A stretch of 63,628 nt of DNA from Gemmatimonadaceae bacterium. Lineage in GTDB: Bacteria > Gemmatimonadota > Gemmatimonadetes > Gemmatimonadales > Gemmatimonadaceae. The notes under the pieces were generated by a model, which did no database searches, was not told the DNA's origin, and saw only the letters and a list, made by a program, of their open reading frames with translations. The stretch is from NCBI GenBank assembly GCA_037721215.1, contig JBBJNV010000027.1:1-63628 (forward strand), written 5' to 3'. How positions within the stretch are numbered: the stretch's first letter is position 1; each line of letters opens with the position of its first letter. Positions 26,508 to 36,815 of this stretch are shown in pieces. Both the position numbers and the translations under genes were made by a program.

Positions 26508-27310
26508 CCTTGTCGTCCATCGTCGTACCGGCTGGAGCAAAGCCGCCGGCTGAAACCCGCACAGCGGTCAGCGCAAAGAATTTTTCGTTCTGGTATGGCG
26601 AAAAACAGGCGCTTCATTCGATTGCGCTCGACATCGCGGGCGAGTCCATTACTGCGCTGATAGGCCCCTCAGGGTGCGGCAAATCGACATTTTTGCGGTC
26701 CATCAACCGCATGAACGAGATCATTCCCGGCGTGCGCCGCGAGGGCGAAATCACCCTAGACGGGGAAGATATCTACGCCCCGGGCGTCGACGTCGTCGAT
26801 CTTCGGTCGAGAGTCGGGATGGTTTTTCAGCGCTCGAACCCGTTTCCAAAGTCGATCTACGACAACGTCGCGTACGGGCCGCGGATCAATGGCAGAACGC
26901 CGCGGCGCGAGCTGGATGCCCTGGTGGAGCGATCACTTCGCCGCGCTGCGCTGTGGGAGGAGGTCAAGGATCGTCTGACCGAGAGCGCCCTGGGATTGTC
27001 CGGGGGCCAGCAACAACGGCTTTGCATTGCAAGAGCCCTAGCGAACAGCCCGAAAGTCCTTTTGCTCGACGAGCCGGCAAGTGCGCTGGATCCGCTTGCC
27101 ACGCAGAAGATCGAAGAGCTTCTGTTTGAGCTCAAGTCCGAGCTCACGGTCGTGATCGTCACCCACAATCTTCAGCAGGCTGCACGCCTGTCGACATATA
27201 CTGCATTCTTCTACCTTGGGAAGTTGATCGAAACAGGAGCGACTGACACGATCTTCACGAGCCCCAGCGAAGAACGCACGGACGCGTACATTACCGGGAG
27301 ATTTGGATGA
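26504..27310 (+). CDS. pstB: Phosphate ABC transporter ATPase PstB, copy 2
   Basis: A 268-aa second PstB directly after the first, coupled by an ATGA overlap. All ATPase motifs are intact: [32 protein letters not shown] and [21 protein letters not shown] and the end DAYITGRFG mark it as PstB. It differs from copy 1 throughout, so this is an old duplication. Tandem pstB genes are known from Firmicutes such as Bacillus. A heterodimer or condition-specific use is possible. Confidence 0.93.
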   Translation: MTLSSIVVPAGAKPPAETRTAVSAKNFSFWYGEKQALHSIALDIAGESITALIGPSGCGKSTFLRSINRMNEIIPGVRREGEITLDGEDIYAPGVDVVDLRSRVGMVFQRSNPFPKSIYDNVAYGPRINGRTPRRELDALVERSLRRAALWEEVKDRLTESALGLSGGQQQRLCIARALANSPKVLLLDEPASALDPLATQKIEELLFELKSELTVVIVTHNLQQAARLSTYTAFFYLGKLIETGATDTIFTSPSEERTDAYITGRFG

Positions 27311-27993
27311 CATCTGTCGAGCCGACGACGGGCTTTCGCCATTTTCACGACGAGCTCGCTCAGTTGAAGCAGCGACTGCTGGACATGTCCGAGCAGGCAG
27401 AGCATCTCGTTGAACGTTCGATTACTGCACTCATCGACCGCGACAGAAATGTGGCAGAAGAGGTCATTGCCGGCGACCGCGTTTTGAACCTCCTCGAGGT
27501 AGAGGTCGAGCGGAGGGCGGTAGCATTGCTTGCGCTTCAGCAACCAATGGCCCGCGATCTCCGCTTCATCATTGGTACTATCAAGGTTTCGGGCGAGCTC
27601 GAGAGAGTCGGGGACCACGCCGTCAATATCGCCGAGTGCGCGTTGCGCCTGATCGACCAGAATACGCTGCTCGCAACCGATCCCGAGATCGAGGACATGG
27701 CTCGCCGGGCGCGGGCGATGCTGAGCGATTCACTCGACGCATTCACGCGCGCCGACGGAGCGCTTGGCCGCGAAGTGTGCAAGGCAGATGACTATGTTGA
27801 CGCACTCAACAATTCAGTCCTGCGAATTCTTTTGACGCACATGATGGAAGACGCGCGGACAATTACTCCCTCTCTCGAGCTTCTGCTCGTCAGCAGAAAC
27901 CTGGAGCGGGTCGCAGATCTCGCAACGAACATTGGCGAAGATGCCGTTTACCTCGCCGAAGGCAAGCAGATCAAGCATCACTTCGAAGATTAG
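27307..27993 (+). CDS. phoU: Phosphate signalling protein PhoU
   Basis: A 228-aa cytoplasmic protein with two three-helix bundles that couples Pst transport to PhoR and keeps the regulon off in high phosphate. Metal-binding E/DxxxD-type motifs lie in [12 protein letters not shown] and [13 protein letters not shown], one per repeat. Length is typical. Its ATG overlaps the pstB2 stop, closing the operon. A 270-base gap follows before ppx; I see no clear terminator or gene in that gap. Confidence 0.93.
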   Translation: MTSVEPTTGFRHFHDELAQLKQRLLDMSEQAEHLVERSITALIDRDRNVAEEVIAGDRVLNLLEVEVERRAVALLALQQPMARDLRFIIGTIKVSGELERVGDHAVNIAECALRLIDQNTLLATDPEIEDMARRARAMLSDSLDAFTRADGALGREVCKADDYVDALNNSVLRILLTHMMEDARTITPSLELLLVSRNLERVADLATNIGEDAVYLAEGKQIKHHFED

Positions 27994-28263
27994 ACAGGCA
28001 TTACCGGACGCTGAAGGTCGCTACTTGAGACGTTTCCCGCTTGACAGTGCTGCCCTGTGGAAGCCGTAGAGACTCGTAACGAGCGCATTCTCATAGTCGC
28101 ACACGGTGGACACGTGGCCGCGGAAAGTCGTCCGGGAAGCGGAACCACCGTCCGGGTTTTTTCCCGTTGCAACCAGCGCGATCGATTCGGTAAACCCTGT
28201 TAGCTTTCACGGGTTGGTTCGCTTTCGAACTCCTTCTTTTCAGTAACCAGATTTCATGCTGTC

Positions 28264-29874
28264 GTGATAACAACAGGCCCACAGCTGCGACGCCGCGGCG
28301 CCAGCGTACGTATTGCGGCGATCGACATCGGATCGAACTCCATTCGCCAGATCATCGCCGACGTTTCCGCGAGTGGCGCAATACGCGTCGTTGATGAAAT
28401 GAAAGCCGCGCCCCGTCTTGGCGCCGGCATTCATGAAACCGGAAGGCTCAGCGAAGCGGCAATGGACGGGGCGCTGGCGGTACTGGCCCGCATGTCGACA
28501 CTCGCCACCCAACTTGGCGCAAAGCGTATCAGGGTGGTGGCAACCAGTGCGGTGAGAGAAGCCGCGAATGGTGTCGAATGGCTTGACAGGGTGCGGGCGG
28601 AAACCGGATTGAGTCCAGTGGTGCTGGATGGCGAAGACGAAGCTCGCCTCGGCTTCAGAAGCGCGCTCGCACATTTCGACCTCGGCTCGGGACGCGCGGT
28701 AGTCATCGACATCGGCGGTGGGTCGCTGGAGCTGATTCTAAGTGCGGATGGCCTGGTCGAACACATGATTTCGCTGCCGTTTGGAGCCATCCGGATGACC
28801 GAGCGCTATTTCTCCGACGGCGTTACTCCACGCGCCATGAAAAAACTGCGGCGGATGCTGAAGCGGAATCTCAAGGAAGAACTTTCCGTCAAGGATTGGC
28901 GCGGCGCGCAGGTGATAGGGTCCGGCGGGACGTTTACCAACCTCGGCGGTATGGTGCTCGCGCGTCATGGCATGAACACCGCACGAACGGTTCACGGAAC
29001 GGTAGTCACGAGAGTCGAGTTGGAGCACATCGTCGACTCGCTGCAAAGCCTGTCGCAGACAGAGCGCCAGCGGACGGCCGGACTCAACCCTGCGCGTGCC
29101 GACATAATTGTCGCCGGGCTTGCAGTAGTTGCCGAGGTTGTGGCGCGCCTCGAAGCGAGAGATCTGGTGGTCTCGAGCTATGGAATCCGGGAGGGGATAC
29201 TGCTGGAGCTGGCGAAGGTCAAACCGAGGCCGGCCGACCATGGGCAGGCGCGCGAGCGTTCAGTACGGGAGCTGGCGGAACGTTCCCGGTTCGAAGAGCC
29301 TCATTCGCGCCACGTACAGAAACTTGCGCTTCGTCTGTTCGACTCCATCGGCACGCGCCTGGGGTGCTCACCGGATGAGCGTCAGATACTTTCGGACGCC
29401 GCACTGCTGCACGATATCGGATACCACATCAACTACGACAAGCATCACAAGCACTCTTACCATCTCATCTCGCACGCCGATCTTCTTGGCATGACCCCGG
29501 CCGAGCAGGTGCTTGTCGCCAATGTCGCGCGGTATCACCGGGGCGCGGATCCGCGAAGCTCCCACAAGAATTTCGGGCCGCTCAATGCTGAGGCGCGTGC
29601 GCGGGTCATTCGGCTCGCCGCCATTCTCCGGGTTGCGGATGGATTCGACCGTGGACATGCATCAGCGGTCGATCAGGTTCGCGTTAGATGGCTGGGCCGC
29701 GTGTTGCGGCTGACTGCGATACCGGCGCCTGGTGCGACAACCATACGGTTGGAGCTCTGGGGAGCCAGCAAGAAGTCAGGGATGTTGTCGGAGCTGGCTG
29801 GCGTACCGGTCGAAGTGATCGGTCCGGATGGAGAAAAGTTCTCCTACGACAACGACGGCAGTCGCGTCGACTAG
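28264..29874 (+). CDS. ppx: Exopolyphosphatase / GppA-type phosphatase
   Basis: A 536-aa enzyme that removes terminal phosphate from polyphosphate or converts pppGpp to ppGpp. The N-terminal ASKHA phosphatase has AAIDIGSNSIRQ, the DGEDEARLGF segment and VIDIGGGSLEL. The C-terminal third is an HD-like domain (LLHDIGYHINYDKHHKHSYHLI), as in the long Ppx form. GTG 28264 is the assumed start; the true one may be slightly downstream. It shares its last bases with the convergent ppk (CTAG). With ppk it controls the polyphosphate pool next to the Pho system. Confidence 0.9.
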   Translation: MITTGPQLRRRGASVRIAAIDIGSNSIRQIIADVSASGAIRVVDEMKAAPRLGAGIHETGRLSEAAMDGALAVLARMSTLATQLGAKRIRVVATSAVREAANGVEWLDRVRAETGLSPVVLDGEDEARLGFRSALAHFDLGSGRAVVIDIGGGSLELILSADGLVEHMISLPFGAIRMTERYFSDGVTPRAMKKLRRMLKRNLKEELSVKDWRGAQVIGSGGTFTNLGGMVLARHGMNTARTVHGTVVTRVELEHIVDSLQSLSQTERQRTAGLNPARADIIVAGLAVVAEVVARLEARDLVVSSYGIREGILLELAKVKPRPADHGQARERSVRELAERSRFEEPHSRHVQKLALRLFDSIGTRLGCSPDERQILSDAALLHDIGYHINYDKHHKHSYHLISHADLLGMTPAEQVLVANVARYHRGADPRSSHKNFGPLNAEARARVIRLAAILRVADGFDRGHASAVDQVRVRWLGRVLRLTAIPAPGATTIRLELWGASKKSGMLSELAGVPVEVIGPDGEKFSYDNDGSRVD

Positions 29875-32006
29875 CGGTCGGCCACGCGGCGCATGGAGCT
29901 GGCTCCATCGGCCTGGGAGTCAGTCGCTTCGGGCGCCTTCATTCCCCAGCTGTCGTTGAGCAAAACGGTATGCGTTGCCCGCTGCGGCTTGTCGTGCGGC
30001 ACTCGCTGCACATAGGAGCCGTCCGCGTCGAGCTCCCACGCCTGACGGTTATCGCCGAGGCAGGTTTCGAGAAGTGAGCGAAGTTTCGGATGCAGGTTCG
30101 GGTCATCGACCGGCGCGACTGCCTCCACACGCCGGTCGAAATTTCGCGGCATCCAGTCTGCCGAGCCAAAGTATATCTGCGGGCTGCCGCCATTCCCAAA
30201 ATAGAAGATTCGGGAATGCTCCAGGAATCTGCCGATGATGCTGATGACGCGAATGTGATCGCTCACACCGGGAACGCCGGGTCGCAGGCAGCAGATACCC
30301 CGCACGATCAAGTCAATCTCCACTCCTGCCTTCGAAGCCCTGTAAAGTGCTTCGATAGTGTCCGCATCAACGAGCGCGTTCATCTTCGCGATAATGCGCC
30401 CTTGTTCACCGGCCTCCGCAAATTTCGTTTCGCGGTCGATCAGCTCATGAAACCGACGGCGCATCCCGCCGGGCGCGACGAGCAGCTTGCGATACAGGTC
30501 CTGGCGGGAGAATCCAGTGAGCGCGTTGAAAAGGTCGCTCAGATCTGCTCCAATTGACGGGCTGCAGGTGAACAGGCCGATGTCGGTGTACACTCTCGCG
30601 GTTTTGGAGTTATAGTTTCCGCTTCCAATGTGCGCGTAACGCCGGATGCGCTCTCCTTCGCGGCGAACGACGAGCGTGGTTTTCGTATGGGTTTTCAGGC
30701 CCGCGAGTCCATAGGCCACATGGACGCCAAAGCTTTCCAGCGTCTTTGCGAAGCTGATGTTGTTCGCTTCGTCGAATCGCGCCTGCAGCTCGATCAGCAC
30801 CACAACCTGTTTTCCGCGCTGCGCCGCCTCGGTGAGTGCGCGCACAATGGCCGTGTCGCCGGACGTTCGATACAGCGTCATCTTGATCGCAAGCACGTTC
30901 TCGTCGCGCGCGGCCGCGGTGATAAACTGTTCAACCGATGCAGAAAACGAGTCGAACGGGTGGTGGACCAGGATATCCCGTTCCCTGATAAGAGCAAACA
31001 TCGACCGTGACGAATCCCGAAGCTCGCGGGGGACAACCGGAACCAGCGGCGGGTCGCGCAGCTCCGGGATATCGAGTGAGGCGATGGTCATGAAATCGCT
31101 CAACTCGAGCAACGGCCCGGTCTCAACCAGTTCGATATTCGGCAGTGCAGGCAGATCCTCGGCCTGATCATCACGAAGCTCGTCGAGCAGCAGTTCCTGC
31201 AGCTTGAGCGGTGTGCCACTTTCGATCTCTACACGCACCACTTCCGCGAAGCGGCGCCGGAAGACCTGCTCTTCGATGAGCTCCATAAGGTCTTCGGGCT
31301 CTTCCGACAGCTCCAGCTCGAGGTCAGAATAGCGCGTGATGCGAAAGGCATTGGACCCAAGTATGTCCATGCCGGGGAAAAGCGCCGACAGATTTGCCGC
31401 GATTACCCGTTCCAGCGCGATGAAATGATGCCCGGGTCCGATCTTGATCCAGCGCGGCAGGCTCCTCGGAACTTTCACTCTCGCAAATTCTTCGGCACCC
31501 GTAATCGGATTCCGAAGCTGCACGGCGAGCGACAGCGACAGATTCGAGATGTACGGGAAAGGGTGGCTCGGATCGACCGCTAGCGGGGTGAGCACCGGAA
31601 ACACGTGAGACTCGAAATACTGATCGATGGTCTGCCATTCGGTGGTGCTCAGATCGTCCATGGTGATCAGTCGCACCCCGTGGCCGGCGAGCGCGGGCAG
31701 CAACTCGTCGTGAAGACAGCTGCGCTGGAGGGCGACGAGCTCCGAAACCCGCACATGGATGGCGTCGAGCTGATCCTGGGGGCTCATCGCATCCGGCGCC
31801 TGTGACTGCATCCTTTCAGCAATCTGGCGGCGCAGCCCTGCCACCCGCACCATGTAGAATTCGTCCAGATTAGTGCTGAATATCGAGAGGAATTTTACGC
31901 GCTCGAGCAGCGGATTCCGCTCGTCGAATGCCTCGTGAAGCACCCGTGCGTTGAACTCGAGCCAGCTCAGCTCGCGGTTGATGAAAAGCGACGGATCCGT
32001 TGTCAT
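29871..32006 (-). CDS. ppk: Polyphosphate kinase 1
   Basis: A 711-aa enzyme making polyphosphate from ATP. ATG 32006 is preferred to the TTG at 32018. The N-domain begins LFINRELSWLEFNARVL. The catalytic region contains KTHTKTTLVVRREG and YAHIGSGNYNSKTARVYTDIGL, which holds the autophosphorylated histidine; a second conserved region near the C-terminus reads YFGSADWMPRNFDRRVE. The rhomboid gene ends 13 bases upstream on the same strand, so they may share a transcript. Convergent with ppx. Full length. Confidence 0.95.
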   Translation of the reverse strand: MTTDPSLFINRELSWLEFNARVLHEAFDERNPLLERVKFLSIFSTNLDEFYMVRVAGLRRQIAERMQSQAPDAMSPQDQLDAIHVRVSELVALQRSCLHDELLPALAGHGVRLITMDDLSTTEWQTIDQYFESHVFPVLTPLAVDPSHPFPYISNLSLSLAVQLRNPITGAEEFARVKVPRSLPRWIKIGPGHHFIALERVIAANLSALFPGMDILGSNAFRITRYSDLELELSEEPEDLMELIEEQVFRRRFAEVVRVEIESGTPLKLQELLLDELRDDQAEDLPALPNIELVETGPLLELSDFMTIASLDIPELRDPPLVPVVPRELRDSSRSMFALIRERDILVHHPFDSFSASVEQFITAAARDENVLAIKMTLYRTSGDTAIVRALTEAAQRGKQVVVLIELQARFDEANNISFAKTLESFGVHVAYGLAGLKTHTKTTLVVRREGERIRRYAHIGSGNYNSKTARVYTDIGLFTCSPSIGADLSDLFNALTGFSRQDLYRKLLVAPGGMRRRFHELIDRETKFAEAGEQGRIIAKMNALVDADTIEALYRASKAGVEIDLIVRGICCLRPGVPGVSDHIRVISIIGRFLEHSRIFYFGNGGSPQIYFGSADWMPRNFDRRVEAVAPVDDPNLHPKLRSLLETCLGDNRQAWELDADGSYVQRVPHDKPQRATHTVLLNDSWGMKAPEATDSQADGASSMRRVADR

Positions 32007-32019
32007 ACGCTCAGCCAAT

Positions 32020-32775
32020 TTAAGCGGGCACTGCCCTTCGGGCCACCAATCGGCGATCCTCGAAAACCTTGACGAGTACCACGCCGGCGACGAAACCTCC
32101 TACGTGAGCCCATACAGCGACGCCTCCCGACACTTCCGGCCGAACTGACGTAAGCTCCGGAAGACCAGTGATCACCTGCAACACAAACCACCACAGCAGC
32201 ACCGCCCACGCCGGAATACGGAACACCTTGAAGAAGACGATAAAGATGAAGAGCATCTTGACGCGGATTTTTGGATAAAGCACCAGGTATGCCCCGAGGA
32301 CTCCGGAGATCGCCCCGGATGCACCCACAGTCGGGACCGGCGACCCCGGCTGAACGAGGACATGGGCTAACGCGGCCACAACACCGCAAAGCAGGTAGAA
32401 AACGAGGAAACGGATCCGCCCCATGCTGTCCTCGATATTGTTTCCGAATACCCACAGAAAGAGCAGGTTGCCGAGCAGGTGGCCCCAGCCCCCGTGGAGA
32501 AACATCGATGTGATGGGGGTGACAACGTTTATCTGCTCCCGGTCGATAACACACGCCCAGCCGTTGCCCAGAGGGATGCCGGTGCCTACTGCCGCCTGTC
32601 GTGTCAGCTCTCCGGGCACCATGCCTAGATTGCAGACGCTTGTCGCGAGTGCTTCTTCGCTGCCGGGCAGGCCCGCGCCCTGAATCAGGAACCAGACGGC
32701 GATGATAGTCGCGATAATCGCGTACGTCATCACCGGTGTTCGGAGCGTCTCGTGCTCGTCGCCTATGGGGAACAT
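32020..32775 (-). CDS. Rhomboid family intramembrane serine protease
   Basis: A 251-aa polytopic protease. The catalytic serine lies in GASGAISG and the histidine in WAHVGGFVAG; the first-loop motif is HGGWGHLLGNLLFLWVFGN, which supplies the oxyanion-region residues. Six helices are expected. It lies upstream of ppk and divergent from dnaK, with 152 bases in between. The substrate is unknown. Confidence 0.92.
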   Translation of the reverse strand: MFPIGDEHETLRTPVMTYAIIATIIAVWFLIQGAGLPGSEEALATSVCNLGMVPGELTRQAAVGTGIPLGNGWACVIDREQINVVTPITSMFLHGGWGHLLGNLLFLWVFGNNIEDSMGRIRFLVFYLLCGVVAALAHVLVQPGSPVPTVGASGAISGVLGAYLVLYPKIRVKMLFIFIVFFKVFRIPAWAVLLWWFVLQVITGLPELTSVRPEVSGGVAVWAHVGGFVAGVVLVKVFEDRRLVARRAVPA

Positions 32776-32927
32776 GGCGCCCTGGCCAGTAGTCCAACGC
32801 GGTTGCCGACGGTCATATCGAACTGGCCGCGGGGAGTGGTAAGTGTGCCACTTTGGCAGCGATTAACGGCTCATCCTTTGCGCTAACAGTCTGCATCGTT
32901 CAAAGCATAACCATTAAAGAGGTTTAA

Positions 32928-34859
32928 ATGGCAGATAAAGTTATTGGAATCGACCTGGGTACGACGAACTCCGTCGTTTCGGTGATGGAGGGCGGCGATC
33001 CGGTTGTCATCCCTAACGCCGAGGGTGGGCGGACAACTCCTTCCGTTGTCGGTTTTACCAAGGACGGCGAGCGGCTTGTTGGGCAGATCGCCAAGCGGCA
33101 GGCCGTTACAAATCCGCAGAATACTGTTTTCTCCATCAAGCGATTCATGGGCCGCAAGCTCGATGAAGTGAAGGAGGAGACGTCGCGGGTACCGTACAAG
33201 ATCGTTTCTGGTGGCAACGACCTTGCCAACGTCGAAGTTCAGAGCAAACGCTACACGGCGCCTGAAGTTTCGGCGATGATCCTTCAGAAGATGAAGCAGA
33301 CCGCTGAGGATTATCTGGGATACAAGGTTGAGAAGGCCGTTATCACCGTCCCTGCGTATTTCAATGATTCCCAGCGGCAGGCGACGAAGGATGCCGGCAA
33401 GATCGCCGGACTGGACGTGCTCAGGATCATCAACGAGCCGACAGCGGCGGCACTGGCGTACGGACTGGACAAGAAGAAGGACGAGAAGGTTGCGGTTTTC
33501 GATCTTGGCGGCGGCACTTACGACATCTCGGTGCTCGAGCTTTACGACGTCGAAGGTTCGCGACAGTTCGAGGTTAAGTCCACGAACGGGGATACGCACC
33601 TTGGCGGCGATGACTTCGACCAGCGGGTAATCGACTGGCTGGTCACCGAGTTCAAGCGTGACCAGGCGATCGATCTGTCCAAGGATCCGATGGCCCTCCA
33701 GCGCCTGAAGGAGGCTGGTGAGAAGGCGAAGATGGAGTTGAGCACTACACAGTCCACCGACATCAATCTGCCGTTTATTACGGCTGACCAGAGTGGTCCA
33801 AAACACCTGAACTATCAGTTGTCGCGTGCCAAGTTCGAGCAGCTTGTCGATGACCTTATCCAGCGCACGATTCCGCCGATGGAGCAGGCGTTGAAGGACG
33901 CCGGCCTCAAACCGGGCGAGATCGACGAGGTGATACTCGTCGGCGGCTCGACGCGGATTCCGAAGATTCAGGAAGTTGTCAAAAAGTTCTTCGGCAAGGA
34001 GCCCAACAAGGGTGTGAACCCCGATGAAGTGGTTGCAATCGGGGCAGCAATCCAGGGCGCGGTGCTTACGGGCGAGCAGAAAGACGTGCTGCTCCTCGAC
34101 GTGTCACCACTTTCGCTGGGGATCGAGACGCTGGGTGGCGTAACTACGGTTTTGATTCCGCGCAACACCACTATTCCAACGAAGAAGAGCGAGACATTCT
34201 CGACTGCCGACGACAATCAGACCACCGTAGAGATTCACGTTCTGCAGGGCGAGCGGGAGCTTGCGACTTACAACAAGACAATCGGCAAGTTTCAGCTCAC
34301 GGGCATTCCGCCTGCACCGCGGGGAATGCCCCAGGTCGAGGTGACTTTCGACATCGACGCCAATGGTATCCTGCATGTGACGGCGAAGGACAAGGCGACG
34401 GGCAAGGAGCAGAAAATCCGGATCGAGGCATCGAGCGGGTTGTCTGACGCCGAGATCGATCGCATGGTGAAGGACGCGGAAAAGAATGCCACGGAGGACA
34501 AGAAAGCCCGCGAATCGATCGACGCCCGTAACCGGCTGGACTCGATGACTTACGAAGTCGAGAAGAATGTAAAGGAATGGGGCGACAAGGTCAGCGAAGA
34601 CATCAAGACGCGGATCGACGCTTCGATCGAGCGGGCCCGAAAGGCGTTGCGCGGCGACGACATGGACGAGATCAGGTTGGCGCAGGAAGAGCTGACCAAG
34701 GTGTTCAGCGAGGCGGGCCAGTCGTTCTATCAGCAGCAAGCTGGCGAGAGTCAGCCAGCGGCTGAAACAGCGGATGGAGCCGAATCCGGTGCTGGGAATG
34801 CAGCACCGGCTGACGATGTGGTAGAGGCGGATTACGAAATCGTCGACGATAAGAAATAA
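32928..34859 (+). CDS. dnaK: Molecular chaperone DnaK
   Basis: A 643-aa Hsp70. The ATPase domain starts [10 protein letters not shown] and shows [14 protein letters not shown] and the [11 protein letters not shown] motif. The linker and substrate domain follow at [15 protein letters not shown] helical lid and an acidic tail end [16 protein letters not shown] precedes the ATG. grpE and dnaJ are not adjacent, and no CIRCE element is seen upstream. A hairpin follows the gene. Confidence 0.97.
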   Translation: MADKVIGIDLGTTNSVVSVMEGGDPVVIPNAEGGRTTPSVVGFTKDGERLVGQIAKRQAVTNPQNTVFSIKRFMGRKLDEVKEETSRVPYKIVSGGNDLANVEVQSKRYTAPEVSAMILQKMKQTAEDYLGYKVEKAVITVPAYFNDSQRQATKDAGKIAGLDVLRIINEPTAAALAYGLDKKKDEKVAVFDLGGGTYDISVLELYDVEGSRQFEVKSTNGDTHLGGDDFDQRVIDWLVTEFKRDQAIDLSKDPMALQRLKEAGEKAKMELSTTQSTDINLPFITADQSGPKHLNYQLSRAKFEQLVDDLIQRTIPPMEQALKDAGLKPGEIDEVILVGGSTRIPKIQEVVKKFFGKEPNKGVNPDEVVAIGAAIQGAVLTGEQKDVLLLDVSPLSLGIETLGGVTTVLIPRNTTIPTKKSETFSTADDNQTTVEIHVLQGERELATYNKTIGKFQLTGIPPAPRGMPQVEVTFDIDANGILHVTAKDKATGKEQKIRIEASSGLSDAEIDRMVKDAEKNATEDKKARESIDARNRLDSMTYEVEKNVKEWGDKVSEDIKTRIDASIERARKALRGDDMDEIRLAQEELTKVFSEAGQSFYQQQAGESQPAAETADGAESGAGNAAPADDVVEADYEIVDDKK

Positions 34860-34869
34860 GCGTAGCAGC

Positions 34870-34905
34870 GACACCGGCTGAAACCTGCGAGGGCCGGCCG
34901 GTGTC
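34870..34905 (+). terminator. Hairpin between dnaK and the HtrA gene
   Basis: A perfect 9-bp stem (GACACCGGC with GCCGGTGTC) around an 18-base loop, followed by TTAGATTT. Probable terminator of dnaK, not very strong. It ends 43 bases before the chosen htrA ATG. Confidence 0.55.
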
Positions 34906-34947
34906 TTAGATTTCGTGGATCAAACTTCTTTAAAGGTGCGTGGTTCA

Positions 34948-36528
34948 ATGTCTTCTCTTTCTTCAAAGGCACGGTTGGGCCTGGCCGTCGCTGTTGCGTT
35001 CATCGGCGGCCTGGTTATCGCGTCGGGCGGACTTGACTGGTCACGGTTGGGGTTGGCTCAGAGCCGTCCCTCGACGTCGACGACGGCGCCGCTTGTCGAG
35101 GCGAGCAATGCGTTTGTGTCCATTGCCGATCATGTCACGCCGGCCGTGGTTTCCATTCAAGTCGAGAGCAGGCCTTCCGCCGCTGGGACGCAGCGACGCA
35201 GACAGCTGCCACAGGGGATGCAGATTCCTCCGGGAATGGAGGAGTTGTTCGACCAGTTCGGGGGGCAGGTGCCGCAGGTCGAGACCGGGTCGGGCTCGGG
35301 TTTCATCGTCTCGAAGGACGGCTACATCCTCACCAACAATCACGTGGTGACGATGAGTGACCGGACCACGATTGCCGACCGCGTGACGGTGCAGATGCTG
35401 GACAACCGGACATACAAGGCGCGGGTTGTCGGCAACGATCCGACGACCGACGTCGCTGTGATAAAAATCGAGGGCGGCGGCTTCCCGACTCTTCCTCTGG
35501 GCAATGACGTGAATAGCCGCGTTGGCGAATGGGTACTCGCCATCGGGAATCCCCTCGGTTTCGATTTTACTGTCACGGCTGGAATTATCAGCGCGAAGGG
35601 CAGGAGTCTCGGGGGCCTTCTCAACCGGCGCGGATCGACCAACAATTATTCCATCACCGATCTGATTCAGACCGATGCCGCAATCAACCCGGGTAATTCC
35701 GGCGGCCCGCTGATCAATCAGCGAGGCGAGGCGATCGGAATCACCAGCGCCATCGCCAGCCAGACCGGCGTCAACGCCGGGTACGGTTTTGCAATTCCGA
35801 TTACGCTCGCCCGAAAGGTGATGGACGACATCATCAAGCACGGCAGGGTGCGTGTGGGGGTGCTCGGCATTCAGATTCGCGAGGTCACTCCTGAAGACGC
35901 TGCCGTTGCCGGGATGAAGGAGATCCACGGTGCGAAGGTTGACGGATTCAATCCGCCGGGGACGAGTGGCGCGGAGCGGGCTGGGCTGCAGGCGGGTGAC
36001 ATTATTACCACTGCTGATGGTCAGCGCGTCGACCGCGTGAACACGCTGCAGCGGATTACGCGCAATCACGCTCCCGGCGAGAGTGTGAAGCTCGAAGTAA
36101 TGCGCTACGGCCAGAAAAAGTCGTTCGACGTGAAGCTGACCGAGCTCGTCGAGGCTCCGCGGGTTGCTGCGGCGGCACGCGCGGCGCCGACGGCGGCCCT
36201 CGTGCCGACGAGCTCAACCAACGCTGCGCTCGGGGTAACTCTCCAGCCAGTTCCTGCAGACATTGCGACGGCTGCGAATCTGGCAGCGAACCGGCGCGGA
36301 GTACTGGTGACTGAAGTTATTCCGCTCGGCCCGTCGTACGGGAAACTCAGCACACAGGACGTGATTTTCGAGGTGCTTTACCCTGCCCCGCGGCGGCCAG
36401 TCAGAACTCCTGCCGAGCTTCAGCAGATTCTTGGGCGGCTGCGTTCGGGTGATTACATCAGCCTGAATGTTCGCAATATCGCAGCGGGTGGGAACGAGCG
36501 TGTTGTCAACATCAGGATCGGCGAGTAA
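34948..36528 (+). CDS. HtrA/DegP-type serine protease with two PDZ domains
   Basis: A 526-aa periplasmic quality-control protease. A signal anchor (ARLGLAVAVAFIGGLVIASG) leads into the trypsin-like domain with the catalytic triad His in NNHVVTM, Asp in TTDVAVIKI and Ser in NPGNSGGPLIN. PDZ 1 (about 290-390: LQAGDIITTADGQRV) and a more divergent PDZ 2 (about 420-520) follow an Ala-rich linker. The start is ATG 34948 with AAAGGTG upstream; GTG 34915 would add 11 residues. Its location after dnaK fits a stress-response pair. Confidence 0.92.
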   Translation: MSSLSSKARLGLAVAVAFIGGLVIASGGLDWSRLGLAQSRPSTSTTAPLVEASNAFVSIADHVTPAVVSIQVESRPSAAGTQRRRQLPQGMQIPPGMEELFDQFGGQVPQVETGSGSGFIVSKDGYILTNNHVVTMSDRTTIADRVTVQMLDNRTYKARVVGNDPTTDVAVIKIEGGGFPTLPLGNDVNSRVGEWVLAIGNPLGFDFTVTAGIISAKGRSLGGLLNRRGSTNNYSITDLIQTDAAINPGNSGGPLINQRGEAIGITSAIASQTGVNAGYGFAIPITLARKVMDDIIKHGRVRVGVLGIQIREVTPEDAAVAGMKEIHGAKVDGFNPPGTSGAERAGLQAGDIITTADGQRVDRVNTLQRITRNHAPGESVKLEVMRYGQKKSFDVKLTELVEAPRVAAAARAAPTAALVPTSSTNAALGVTLQPVPADIATAANLAANRRGVLVTEVIPLGPSYGKLSTQDVIFEVLYPAPRRPVRTPAELQQILGRLRSGDYISLNVRNIAAGGNERVVNIRIGE

Positions 36529-36602
36529 GGGGCGACGAGCGAGTGTAGGAGATAGACGGGGGAAGGGTCAGATGATTTCGCCCGTCTAGTTACTTGTTGC
36601 TG

Positions 36603-36630
36603 ACGCCGACGCATTCGAACGCGTCGGCGT
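36603..36630 (+). terminator. Intrinsic terminator after the HtrA gene
   Basis: A perfect 10-bp stem (ACGCCGACGC with GCGTCGGCGT), an 8-base loop, then TCTGTTTGTT. It lies 75 bases after the htrA stop and 40 bases before tRNA-Leu. Confidence 0.75.
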
Positions 36631-36669
36631 TCTGTTTGTTGCAGAAGCGCGGGCTATCTTGACTGCGAT

Positions 36670-36751
36670 GCGGGAGTGGCGGAACTGGTAGACGCGCTGG
36701 ACTTAGGATCCAGTGGAGCAATCCGTGGGGGTTCGAGTCCCCCCTTTCGCA
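36670..36751 (+). tRNA. tRNA-Leu (anticodon TAG)
   Basis: An 82-base class II tRNA. The acceptor stem is GCGGGAG with CTTTCGC (two G-T pairs), and the discriminator is A. The D-arm reads GTGGCGGAACTGGTAGAC. The anticodon stem CTGGA/TCCAG encloses the loop CTTAGGA with anticodon TAG. A short variable arm follows, then the T-arm GGGGGTTCGAGTCCCCC. The CCA end is not encoded. It reads Leu CTA codons. Confidence 0.95.
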
Positions 36752-36815
36752 TGATGATTTCGGAGGCCATTTGCTTGATCCAGATTGACAGCTGAGCCCC
36801 GTCGAGGGGATTTCC

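Noticed and set aside
28021-28263. PHO-box repeat before ppx or ppk
   Set aside because: No pair of YYGTNAC units with an 11-base period was found in these gaps.
32776-32927. CIRCE or heat-shock operator before dnaK
   Set aside because: No TTAGCACTC/GAGTGCTAA pair is present in the rhomboid-dnaK gap.
32883-33806. 307-codon minus-strand frame inside dnaK
   Set aside because: Antisense to DnaK, with no domain; long antisense frames to dnaK are a known codon-bias artefact.
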